Shown: piece by piece, positions 37,101 to 48,369 of the stretch | Layout of the letters: every line of letters starts with the position of its first letter | Position numbering within the stretch: the first letter of the stretch is position 1 | Origin: Auanema rhodensis | Taxonomy: Eukaryota; Nematoda; Chromadorea; Rhabditida; Rhabditidae | Length of the DNA: 64,000 bases | Reading direction: 5' to 3' | Assembly: GCA_964057225.1 (NCBI GenBank) | Contig: OZ059897.1 | Coordinates: forward strand, 11,656,001 to 11,720,000 | Translations under genes and position numbers: made by a program | Notes under the pieces: model-generated | Seen by the model: only the letters and a program-made list of their open reading frames with translations | Database searches by the model: none | Told to the model about the DNA's origin: nothing

Positions 37101-39478
37101 TCATGAATTTGAACCATATGTTTGACCGTTGGTATATGCCATAAAACACTTTGATACGTTTATACACTTAGACATATGGCGCTTATATTTATGTATAAGT
37201 TATTAGGATTGCATTTAGCGATGATTACAACGTTAAATAAAATTTGATTGTTATTAAAATAATTTATATTCATATTAGTAACAAGATGTGCGTTGAAGTA
37301 GCATTCAAAATTTGATTTAATCATCATCGAAAAATACGTTGTAGCAGCAATAGATAGATCAAAACGAGGAGTAAAATATTCAGAGAACCTTCAGCAGAGT
37401 CAGTTCAACATTAATATTTTTTGGATTAAGCAAACATTGAGTAGAAAACCGGAATACTGTGCGCATGAAAGCCTCATGGGTAAGCTTGCGCAGAGAGTGT
37501 CGTAAAGTAGTATATGATGTATTAAAGTGTATGATGCTAAGATGCTCCCATCTGAAAATGGGGAGGCGCAGATGAATCAAACAGATAAATCCAAAGATTA
37601 AAATTTTAATGTGAGCAGCAAGCTGGAAGAAAAAGATGATAGGGTCAGTAGAAAGATCCAATAGTATAAGCATGCTAACGAATGACATTGAGAGATAGAT
37701 GACAAACGCATGTGTTCAGTCATGAATTAAACTTCACAACTAATATATAAGATAGTGAAAAGATCTTCTTAATGAAAAAAAAGATAGAAAAAGAAACTAT
37801 GAAAAATTTGCCACAATTTCAGGAAAGATAATACATTCAGAACCACTTCAGAAATATGTAAGAAAACACTATGAAACAGAACATGAATATAGCTATTGAG
37901 CTTCCGACATTATTTAAACAAGAGCATCCCTATTATCGTGATCACAAATCTAAAAAAGTCTACTGGTTTCACTCGACACAGAATACTCCCTAACTCCTCC
38001 GTTTCAAGACCTTTAAAGAGCTCGCAGATATAGAATTTCGTACATTCGCATATCATTTGATATGATGAAAGCAAATGTGCTTGATTTTAGCTTGTAAGCA
38101 TGACTGATGTCATTTATTGCCTTCCCATTGACACAGGAATAAATACAATATGTAATAGAAAGAATGTTTCTTCTAGAAGCTTGAACTCTTCCTATCTTTA
38201 TTCGTATATCTTTCTATTTCTCAAATATATAGATGCTAGGTTGTATTTCATCTTCCTATTTGAGTAAATAAAATTGAGACTACGGATAGAAAAGAGATAG
38301 AGGCTTCTTGTAGATTTCAACACTATACCAGTAAATTCTTGTGAAAAAATCATATGGTTAACATAAAACTGACAAAATGTGTGAGAAACAAAAATAAAAA
38401 AAGAGGAAGAGAACATGAATATGTTATGTCTGACATCAACATTAAGTAGTTATGTTGTTCAGGATCATATCAAATACCGATTATAGATATACATATATAT
38501 ATGTATATACACATTAAAAAAAAACAAACAAATGACCTACGAGGAATTGAATTCATAAATAAGCAAAAAAATGAAAAATGGAAAAAAATTATTTTGGTAA
38601 AGCCGATTGCAAATCAAAATAATCTGACATAGTAGCATACCTGTATTTAGGGGGGGGGGGCAGGAACACTTTATTTGGAAAGTGAAGCAAGTTTCAAATA
38701 GTTCATTCATATGACCAGATATTAAACGAATTTACATTATATAGGAAGAAATAGACGCGATTGTCATCCTATGTCTAAATGTGTGACTGTTCTGTTTACT
38801 ATTCACAAGTGGATTACATAGGACTAGGAGAAAGAGAGAACAGTGAAATGATGATAGAAAGAAGAAGAGAGGGAGGAAGGGAGGTAGAGAGAGAAAAGAG
38901 AAGGCAGAGAATAAAATATTAAAGAGAGGATATGGTGATGCTATGAGAAGTGGTTAGCGGCGAGGATTCTACAGTTGCCCGGAATAGAGGTCGAATGACC
39001 TGTAAACGAGGCTGTTATATTTCAAATTATATGCAAGAGATCGACAATATAAAATAACTCAACTAGAGTAATAGTAAATTCACCGAAATTGGAATGATAA
39101 TTGCATAATGCATAATTGCTCAAATCAATTGATGCGAAAACAAAGTATAAATACTAAAAAGATTTAAATAAATGCTTTACAACCAATAATACTTTCAAAG
39201 ATTCAAGACAAAGTCATGAATTTTTCAAAATGAAAAAGCTGTGTTTAGCTTAAATGAAGAACAATACGATAATTTTGATGCCCAACATGTCTTTAGTAAA
39301 CAAAACTAATTTTTTTTGTGATAAACAACTATTTTTCAAAGCCAAGCAATAGTAAATGTAATAAGGCAGCCACAAACCTGAGATTCAAACGACGAGCCGC
39401 TCCAGCTTTCCATGTTCCAAAGGCAATGGAACGATACTGGCCTCGTTTGTTATAATACCAGTCATTCTTAGAATCCAT
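34138..39478 (-). CDS. unrecognised multi-exon protein, possibly LURAP/FAM89-like at the C-terminus
   Basis: About nine exons, starting at ATG 39478 (MDSKNDWYYNKRGQYRSIAF) and ending at 34138, with introns of about 2.5 kb (36863-39378) and 0.95 kb. The predicted protein has about 420 residues and no signal peptide. Notable blocks: RLNLR (exon 1), SSPNLCRLHPTHTQRSLG (exon 2), EYVEYIEGQKGSV (exon 3), a hydrophobic conserved-looking block GTPLLLRKGAVGFILEAF followed by ARICAPR (about 35590-35420), then IDTLKAAFRLDHNLNYS, basic and Ser/Asp-rich regions, and TTTDSGLDMD. The C-terminal LFEQLRREMNDMRIRDAQIL resembles the leucine-repeat motif of LURAP1/FAM89 adaptors, a weak similarity. It looks like a cytoplasmic adaptor or scaffold. 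Exon joins are all in phase by eye. Function unknown. Confidence 0.65.
38650..38660. repeat. G11 homopolymer
   Basis: Eleven consecutive G in a strongly AT-rich intron of a minus-strand gene, so poly-C on the transcribed sense strand. Confidence 0.95.
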
Positions 39479-40119
39479 ATATGGATAAACGAGCTATGAT
39501 ACAAGACAACTAACAGTTTATACCGATATAAGGCTGTAAGCACTTCTGAAATGAGAAAAAAAAATAAATTAAGAGAATGAACAACGTTTGTCTGTTACAA
39601 CAAACTTAAAAATCAATCACGACAATGGGCTTAAAAACTTCGGGAGAATAGTAAAAGTAATCATAACAAACAAGTTTCTGTACTATTCATAAGTACCATA
39701 ATAGAACATAAGATGAAGGTTTGAAAGTATGTTGAAAAATACAAAAATCAAAATTTAATTGAACATTTCACAAAAAAAAATTTGTTTTACAAATTATTTT
39801 GAATAAATCTAAACAATATTCGGCGTATTATCTTCCTCATCATCATCATCATCGAATATTACTATAGTAGTAAATCGATTATACGAATAGTAACTACAAA
39901 ATTTTCATAAATTTTGTACTTTGTGCTCAATTCTTTTTTATTTTTCAATATATTTATTATTATTATTTAAAAAAAATAAATAAAAAATGAAGATTTTAAT
40001 ATTTTTTCTTTTAGTATACAATTAAAATAAAATAATTTATACAAAAGAAAGACGAATCATCATCTAATGGCCTTGTTTTTAAGAGCTTTCTCTTTGATCA
40101 ACTTTATTTCGACTTGAAG

Positions 40120-40139
40120 CACGTGAATACGTGTGACGT
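40120..40139. promoter_or_regulatory. E-box and CRE-like cluster
   Basis: CACGTG (40120-40125), TACGTG (40128-40133) and TGACGT (40134-40139) lie within 20 bases, about 640 bases upstream of the minus-strand gene starting at 39478. The motifs suit bHLH and bZIP factors. No expression evidence is visible. Confidence 0.35.
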
Positions 40140-40549
40140 TTTCGAGTGGCTGTGTGAAGAAGTAGGAGAAGATGAGGAGAATGACTTCCAAGTTTCTTTG
40201 CAATACACTCTCCAACTTTCTAACACTGTTCTTCTCTCATCCCACGTTCTGCTTTTCTTTTCTACTCAACTTTGGAGTCAAATTCAAGTTTAATGTACAT
40301 TCTCATCTCTTGACTCTCTTGTTTTATCTAGTCATAGGACAAGCTAACATTTTTCAGTAAGATAAGGTAAAGTATGAGATCAAATAAAACATAAAGAACC
40401 AAAATGATGAAATTACATAAGAAATAAAATCAACAATAACATTACTAAAATCATTCGAAAAGCCTAACCTGTTAAAATATTTTCTTCTATTTTATCAAAA
40501 TGTTTTTTTTATATGTTGTTTCATATCTTTTGATCACCCCATCTCTCTC

Positions 40550-40551
<2 letters not shown>

Positions 40552-40616
<65 letters not shown>

Positions 40617-40617
40617 T
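40552..40617. repeat. (CT)n microsatellite
   Basis: About 30 nearly perfect CT units. Confidence 0.92.
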
Positions 40618-41322
40618 TAACTTTTTATTTCTCTGTTGTTCACTATTCTATATCTTTATCCTCATGAATGCATGATAGCTAATACTGAGAAAGAACATTA
40701 ACGAGATATGGATTGAGAAAGATTGTTCAGTATGATCAAATGGCTTTTGAAAAAAGTGTCTATAAAAGACACAATAGAACTATTTGAAAAGAAGATAAAA
40801 GAAATGTTATACAACAGTTAGAAATCTTTTTCATCTTTCTATATTTCTTCTTTTCTTTTTCAAATAAACTTTTATGAGGTAGATATAGTCTTAGTAATAG
40901 TAATAATGAATATTTAAAAAAAATAATCAAAAACATGATTTTTCTTCTTAAATCCAATAATTTTAATGATAATTAGTATAATAATCCAGAAAAAGAAACT
41001 AAAAAATGGATCTATACTTTAGTAAAGATGAGGTTAGCATATAGTGCGATGTTAGTAGCTTACACGTATCACATTCTTGTTTTGAAATCTGAGATATTCA
41101 ATTTCCATTTCTTTATATCTATCCATTTATTTGAAATATTCTTCAAATATGTAAGTTTATATAAGAAATGGTAATAGTAGTAGTAATAGTAATACTAGAC
41201 AATATAGAAATAGCTAAAGGTAAAAGAAACATTTTTGAACAGTTGACATTGTTTCAAATAGAAATTTAAAAGAATAAACAGTACACTATAGTGTTAAAAG
41301 TTAGAAGAAAGTATTCTTAGAT

Positions 41323-41366
41323 TCTTTCTTTCTCTCTCTCTCTCTCTCTTTTTCTCTCTCTCTCTG
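41323..41366. repeat. (CT)n microsatellite
   Basis: Two CT runs joined by a short T tract. Confidence 0.88.
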
Positions 41367-41690
41367 TATGTTAATACAAAGGAAGTAACAACTAATCTCT
41401 AGGAATTATTTCTTGAAAGTAAATTTAAAGTTCTTAAAATTTATTTTAAGAACAAAGTAAACGTCGTATGAACAGAGTACATAACTTAAATAGTAAATAA
41501 TATAATATATATATATTGAAATATGTATCGAATAGAAAAGATTAAATAGTTCAGATAGATAAAAAATATTTTATATTTGATAAATAAATAACTATATTGA
41601 TTATAAATTGAATAGTTAATATAAAAAGATTGTTTGAACCGTATTCATTCAGGTTTTTTCTGAAATCAAATCTGAATAACTGTTCCACAG

Positions 41691-41840
41691 GGCATTAAGG
41701 AACGAGATGATTTGAAGACAGATGATACTCACGCACTAAGATGCACTAAGTCAAACAATTCAGGCCGGAAGAACAGAAAACCGGATACCATTCATCAGAC
41801 AGTCCAAGATACATGCAATGTATCTAATAATGAACGATAA
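41691..41840 (+). other. exon-like open frame
   Basis: After an acceptor-like CTGTTCCACAG the plus frame reads GIKERDDLKTDD, then a mixed sequence with Cys and His, ending NVSNNER before a stop at 41838. The 49 codons have balanced amino-acid use, unlike the purine-rich flank. It could be a terminal exon, but no partner exon was found. Confidence 0.3.
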
Positions 41841-42767
41841 AAAAGTGAAATTGAGGAGATTTAGACGGAAAAAAACGAATACATGAACTGATAAATGTTG
41901 AAGAAAAAAGTTCAGAGACAAGCGAAAATGATGAAAAGTAGGAAGAGATTGAGAGAAAAATGAAATAGAGGTGGGAGCTAATGTAAATTGAACTCAAGCT
42001 CGTTCTTGAGATGGGTGTTGAAGAGCATAAGAAAGGGTGAAAGGATAGATGGGGCAAACGAATGAAGAAACAAGCAAACAGTCAAAGTTTAATTGGTGGT
42101 TTCAGTGAAGTTCCTAGATCTACTTTTTGATGCGTCCGCTCAAACGAAAGTTGCAACTTGAGATATAAAAAAGTAGAAAGTGATGAAACTGAAAGATTTT
42201 ATTAACACATCATAAGGCTTAAGATAAGATTGAAGAAAATAATAAAATGTTACATAGAAGAGTGTAAAATAGGTTTTATTCTTCAACAAATTTATTTCAA
42301 AAACAATAAAAAGGTAACACAGATTCAGATTTAAAGACATGTGAAAATTGAGAGCATCGTGAATTGAAGAAATTATCTATTGTGTGAGTTAAATAGTTCG
42401 AGAAAATCAAGATTTGAGTTTGAAAAGCGAAAAGTGAAATAGAGAGGGTATGAAGAAAGGCAATACAGAGGGAGAGAAAAAGAAATGTGATTCCATCGAA
42501 AATGTCCAGTTTCGACATAAAAATAATAAGAGAAGGGGTGATCAACGAATTTGAAAAAAATGTCTCGAAATAATCCGAGAGATTGAAGAACTGAATTTTA
42601 AACTCCGGTCGATGAGAAAGAAGAACCGAGCATTTTATTATGTAATATCTGCTCAAATTGTGTCTGCATATCCATTGCATATAACCCTTCTCACCATTTA
42701 TCTTTATCCTTTATTTCTTTTCTCTTGTTATACTCTCCATTTTATCTTCGTTGTGGTTTGCCCTCAG

Positions 42768-42889
42768 GGCACATTACAACTACTAGAACAATTGGCATTT
42801 TGCCGAAAAGTGAAAGAAACATTAAGCGGTCAATTTATCCTCCTGAAGTTACAAGACGAAGAGAAAGTTTAAAAAGAGAAGAGAAGTAG
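42768..42889 (+). other. exon-like island with two open frames
   Basis: Follows a strong acceptor (TTTGCCCTCAG). One frame reads GTLQLLEQLAFCRK and stops at 42872. Another reads TRTIGILPKSERN, then SIYPPEVTRRRES, and stops at 42889. The second looks more like a protein C-terminus. The frame cannot be chosen without upstream exons. Confidence 0.3.
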
Positions 42890-43740
42890 ATAAAAAAGAG
42901 TGAGAAAAATGAAGAAGAAGATAAATGAACAATGATTATGTGCGAAAATATGGTGAAAAACGGGAAAAAAAAAACGCTTTAGAAGTTATAGTTTTTTGTT
43001 GATGTTGTACTATGTAAACAATATTTATTTTAAAGAAAAAACCTTTTATCAAAATAGATTATTGATTGGAAATATGAGAAATATAGTTAGCATAGCAAAA
43101 CTGGTTGATAGAGAGAGTAATGATGATACAAGAAGTGACAACAGGACTGGAATAATTGTTTTGACTAATAGATTTCTGAGATTCAAATTGACGTATGCTG
43201 ACACATTGATGATAATTATTTGAATTTATAGCTTCAGGAAGAAAAATCCAAAGCAATTCACGTTTTTAACGAAATTTTGTTTGGAGAGTAGAGAGCTCGA
43301 TGTGCTAATAGAAGATGCAAGAAGAAATTAAAAAGTTATCGAAAAATACTTAAAAGTTTTGATCTTCATCAAGTGTTAAATACTTAAAAAGTTTTTTTGA
43401 ATAAAACATCCAGAGAGAGAGATATATTGAGAGAGGAGGCAGGTTCGGAGAAGAGAGAGAGAAGAGTACAGGTTTAGTAGTTTTCTTTTCCAGAAAATGA
43501 AGAACAGACATCACATACATAAGCAATATAAATGAATTTTACCCTCAATCTGTTTCTCTCTTTCAATCCTTCTTTATCTGTCTCTCTCTTTCTCTTTCTC
43601 CCTCCCTCTCTCTCTCTTCTTGTTCTCTTATACTACATATAGTATATTTCAATAATATTATAATGACTACTACTATAGAATGAATTGTAATAGATGAGCA
43701 TCAAACGATTGGCTCTGAAAATCAAAAGATTATACAGAGT

Positions 43741-43741
43741 G

Positions 43742-43790
<49 letters not shown>

Positions 43791-43825
43791 GAGAGAGAGA
43801 CAGGGAGAGAGAGAGAAAGAGAGAT
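43741..43825. repeat. (GA)n microsatellite
   Basis: About 80 bases of GA with few interruptions, opposite in strand sense to the CT tracts at 40.5 and 41.3 kb. Confidence 0.92.
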
Positions 43826-44774
43826 TTATATGAATATATTCAAAGAGTATTCATGTATAAGAGGGGGGAACTGTTCATCGATAACCATAATTCTCATAAT
43901 GCTCATATGAAATTAGTGATGAAATTGAAGTTAGTGGCGGTAATTATTCATTGAATAGAAATAAAAAATCTTATTTTCCATTCACTTAACTATATGTAAG
44001 TGACATTGTGCGAACATTGCATCTTAATCAAACTAGTTGTTTCTAATTAATGCTTTTATCTTAACCAAAATCAGTTCATAAACGACTAATAGGAAAATTT
44101 GAAGGGCATAAATTATTTGAAAAAACCATAAATTCATTTCCCTTACAGCTTAAAATTTCTTCAAAAACTTTAAAATATTAATTTAAGAGCTTAAACAATG
44201 CTTTTAAAGGTTTTAAATTATTAAAATCGAGAAGAAAGTAAATATTTTCATTTATAATCACTCTGTTAAATATAATATTATTCATTTTGTTTTATTTAAT
44301 AGTAATAGTAATATTATTATTTAAATATAAATTATATATATATTTGAACTTTATTAAAAATAATAAAATTTAAAAAAGGTATGATAAATAAATAAGAAAC
44401 AAACAATTTTTTTAAAGATTAAAATCAATAATTATCAACAAAATCAGAAAAATAAAAGAAACAAATAAACATTTATATAATAAATATAATAATAATAACA
44501 ATAATAACATGGGTAAAAAGGTTGAAAATGTTATTACAGAATATTTTGTATCGACAATGGAATAATGCCTATATTTGGTTGTTGAGTGTCACGAAGCACA
44601 AATACATATATATACATATATATTTCTAAAGATAACCAAGACCAAAGTTGTAACTATGTTTATTAAAATATTTTCTTTAAAAAAAACAACAATAAATCAA
44701 TAAATATATATTTATATTTTAATTTAATTCAAAAAATAAATAAGAGAGATAGATAGATGAATATACAGATGCAT

Positions 44775-44891
44775 CTACATAGAAGGAATTGAATATGGTT
44801 CTTGTGGTTTTTCTGGGAATATAACGTTGTATGCCGTATGCTTCGAGCTGTAAATTCTTGCTAAGGATGAAGCTATATTGGGATGTATCAT
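44775..44891 (-). other. exon-like island, possible C-terminal exon
   Basis: Within a GC-richer island (44770-45005) a minus frame reads MIHPNIASSLARIYS, then VIFPEKPQEPYSIPSM and a stop at 44775. A second minus stretch at 44534-44605 ends PNIGIIPLSIQNIL and a stop. Both resemble C-termini. The same island is also open on the plus strand, so strand and frame are uncertain. Confidence 0.3.
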
Positions 44892-45190
44892 TTTCTATTC
44901 ATTTCAACTGTTCATCTTTATTCTGCCTGGGGGGAATCCCTTGGCCAATGTCAAATAAATGGCTTATCGACATGCTTCAAACGGAAATTTCGTCGTTTAA
45001 CCCTGAAACAAACATTTTTTTTTGTCTTTTTTTTCTTTTAAATGCCAAAATACATAAAAGTAGTAATGAAATAATATTTTTATCATAAATAAATTAAAAA
45101 AAACAAAAGAAACAGTTCTTTATAAATAACTAACTAACTATCTAACTAAATAATAATATAATGTTGATTGTTATTAACCTTTTAAAGATT

Positions 45191-45213
45191 TTCCTTCCTT
45201 CCTTCCTTCCTTG
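45191..45213. repeat. (TTCC)n microsatellite
   Basis: About five TTCC units followed by degenerate pyrimidine sequence. Confidence 0.85.
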
Positions 45214-45790
45214 TCTCCCTCCTTTCTTCCCTCCCTACCCATTTTATTTCTTTTAAAAAACGAAATAACTTTGTGAACAATAGTAATCTTGTAATCCTTT
45301 CTGTATTTGATATTGAATTAAATTATTTTTTTTCTTCAAAAAATAGCCGGTTTTTTCATTTGTGCAATGTATGACTCTATTCTCGATTATCCTTTTCATC
45401 CAGTACGAAGCTTCTAGTTATTTGTTTATGTTTTCGATAAGAAAGTTAGATGAATAAAGAATATTTGTTATTTTTTTTACAAAATTGAAGTTCAAACATT
45501 TCGTTTTTTTTCTGTTTTTTCTTGAAAAAAAATTGTTTGTTCATTCATATCTATATGTAGTAAGATTCTTTTTTTTTTATAAAGAAAAAGAAGGGATACT
45601 TGAACGAGTGAATAATATGGAAAATAAAAATATATATTTAATCTATATTAACTAGCAATACTTAATAATATTATTAACAAAAATAATAAGATAATTTCAA
45701 GAGTCTGAGAGTATTAATAGAAGAAATAGAAAAGAAGAAAAAAAAGGTAAGGAAGCACATAAAATAAAAAATGAAGAGAGATGAGCAATT

Positions 45791-45856
45791 AAAGAGAAAG
45801 AGAAAGAGAGAGAGAGAGAGAGATTGAGAGAGATTGAGAGAGAGAGAGATTGAGGA
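45791..45856. repeat. (GA)n microsatellite
   Basis: GA runs separated by ATTGAGAG units. Confidence 0.88.
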
Positions 45857-47418
45857 GGGGGGAGTAATCGAGAACTAGAGTGAGAAATAGAATGAGAATT
45901 TTCTGATAGTTAGTTATTTACCTAAAGTATTGGATCTTCTCAATTGTGTTTTCAAAAAATTTAAAATCTGAATACAATATTGAAGATAAGAATTCTAGCT
46001 TGTGATTCAATTTCAATCATTGATATTTATAATTTTATTATTTATAATTAAAATATCTTAATAATAAATGAAATATGATTTTAATCAATATGTATGTTAT
46101 TTGTTTTTTTAAAATATAACTAACTATATAACTAACTATACATATATTTATAATATTTCTGAGAATTTGCTTCAAGTTATTTGAATTTCTCTTTTCTTTT
46201 CTGTCTGTCATTCACGTTTAAAACAAAAATATTATTTTTTGTTATGTGTAAAACGAAAAAATTTAGTTTAAAACTTAAAATTTAAATATATTATATTTAT
46301 TATATAAACTATATCATTCAATATATAGTTTAATACTGATATTATATTGGTTTTACTGTTTCATATACATGTATCATCATTGCTTTCTCTGTCTCCCTCT
46401 CTGTATGTTATTCTCATAGATGGAATTATATTCAATTTGTTTCTTTTACATTGTAAAAAAAGTTGTGAATATTAGGGAGAAATTGAACATTGAAAGAGCA
46501 GCTGGAACAAAGAAGTGCGAAAGATTGAAAGAAAAACAGAGAGAGAGAGAGGCAAATTGAGAGAGATAGAGAGAGAGTGAGTAGAAAAGAGAGAGAATTT
46601 TTGAAAAAATTTCGCAGCTGAAATGACATGATCTTTAAAGCTCATATAGCGCTGTGCTTTTAACTTTCAAAAATTTTCGGATGAAGAGCTATGATATGAA
46701 AGAATAAATGATCAAATATCATTTGTTTGTCTTTTAATTTCTTTCAACTTATTTTCTCTCATCTTTTCATTTTCATGTAATATGTTTGTCATCCCACCAT
46801 TATTCTTGATTTAAGAAGCTCAAAACGAGAAAACAACTATAATCTTTCTGGAATGCAAAGTTGAAAATACAAGTCAGTTTTTTGGTAGAAAAATCAAAAG
46901 AAAACGAAATCTATTACCGTTATTCTTCATTTCATTTCAATTATTTTTCACTGTCTAGTCTCTAGTCTGTCTCGATATCATTCCTTTTTACACTTCAGAT
47001 TCAAATCGGGTTTTGATACTCTAAGAATACAGACACTTCGTTAATATTTCGTTTATCTATTTTGATCTTAATGTAGTTTATAATCCTGAAACTTAAAAAA
47101 ACTCTGCATTTTTGGTTAAAAAAATTATTTTTATTTACATTTTAATAATAATAATAATATGTTTATTCATTCATTCAATTGAATAGGAAATGTAATGTTC
47201 ATGATTTGCTCATATTTTCTAATTCTTCAATAATCCCTATATTATATATCTTATAGTATATATATTATATATTTATAAATAACATTTATACATAAATAGA
47301 TATTTTACTACTTCTTCTTCTTCTTCTTCTTATTGTTTTTGTTTTTTTTTTCATAAAAAAATCATTAAAATTTAATTTTCAAACATATTTGATGTGAATT
47401 ATAATTCAAATATCTTTG

Positions 47419-47442
47419 TATATATATATATATATATATATT
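47419..47442. repeat. (TA)n microsatellite
   Basis: About twelve TA units. Confidence 0.85.
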
Positions 47443-47890
47443 TTAATATTTTTTTATATTTTATTAATATCAATGGTGTGAAATGCTATGAAAATAAAAA
47501 AAAAAGTGAACAAACTACCGATATCAATCTGTCGAATCAAGGTGATTGAGACACTTATTATTAAAACGTTATATAAAGACATTGATGATGGAAAAATATA
47601 AGAAAAGAATCAGAAAAACATAGAAAAGTGAGAAAATTTGTCCTAAGTGCACATGTATGTAGTGTTAATATCGAATGATCGTATATTATTCTTGAATTCA
47701 TCGACCATTCTTCTTCATTTTTACTTCATCGACGTCAAAACGTGAACGTCATCGTCTTCTCCTTCTAATAATTTCTACTACTTCCCCCGCATATACCACT
47801 ATCACCACAGCACCAGAACGACCACCTAACACCATCATCATCTAATCATTCTCGAATTTTCGTTAACTAACACAAAAGCATGGTTCAAAC

Positions 47891-47891
47891 T

Positions 47892-47922
<31 letters not shown>

Positions 47923-47923
47923 G
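47891..47923. repeat. (CTAT)n microsatellite
   Basis: Seven or more CTAT units; the same motif as at 7461. Confidence 0.88.
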
Positions 47924-48369
47924 TTTATTTGGCTATTTATCTATTTATCGATATAGAAATGATTTACCAGTAGTTATTAGGTTATGTGTTATAGAGAGCA
48001 GATTTTCTCTTTATCTTTTCATTCGTATTTAAGCCATTCTTTGTTAATCTATGCTTTTTTTATTTTGTTGAAAAAGTTGTTTATTATCAAGTAAATTCAA
48101 ATACTATTCCATATAATCTCTATATTTAAACTTTTTTTAAAAATTTATTTTATTTAAAAAGAAATATATATATCAATAGAATTAATATAGTATAACAAGT
48201 ACATGTTCTTTTATTTAAAAAAAAAGACATTTTTGATTGAAATTCAAAAATTCAATAAAATCATTCCTTCAACAGAATTGTAAAAAAAAACATTTGTCTT
48301 CTATAAATCCTTACTGTAGTTCAGTTTTCGTTGTATGTTCATTCTTTTTATTTCCTGTCCACTCCTTCA

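Noticed and set aside
37380-37688. A 102-codon minus frame inside the 2.5-kb intron of the unrecognised gene
   Set aside because: Hydrophobic composition expected of this strand; no recognisable membrane-protein family and no exon signals.
42297-42680. A 127-codon minus frame in the desert
   Set aside because: The minus strand here is pyrimidine-rich, giving a Phe/Ser/Leu/Ile frame with no domain, splice signals or start context.
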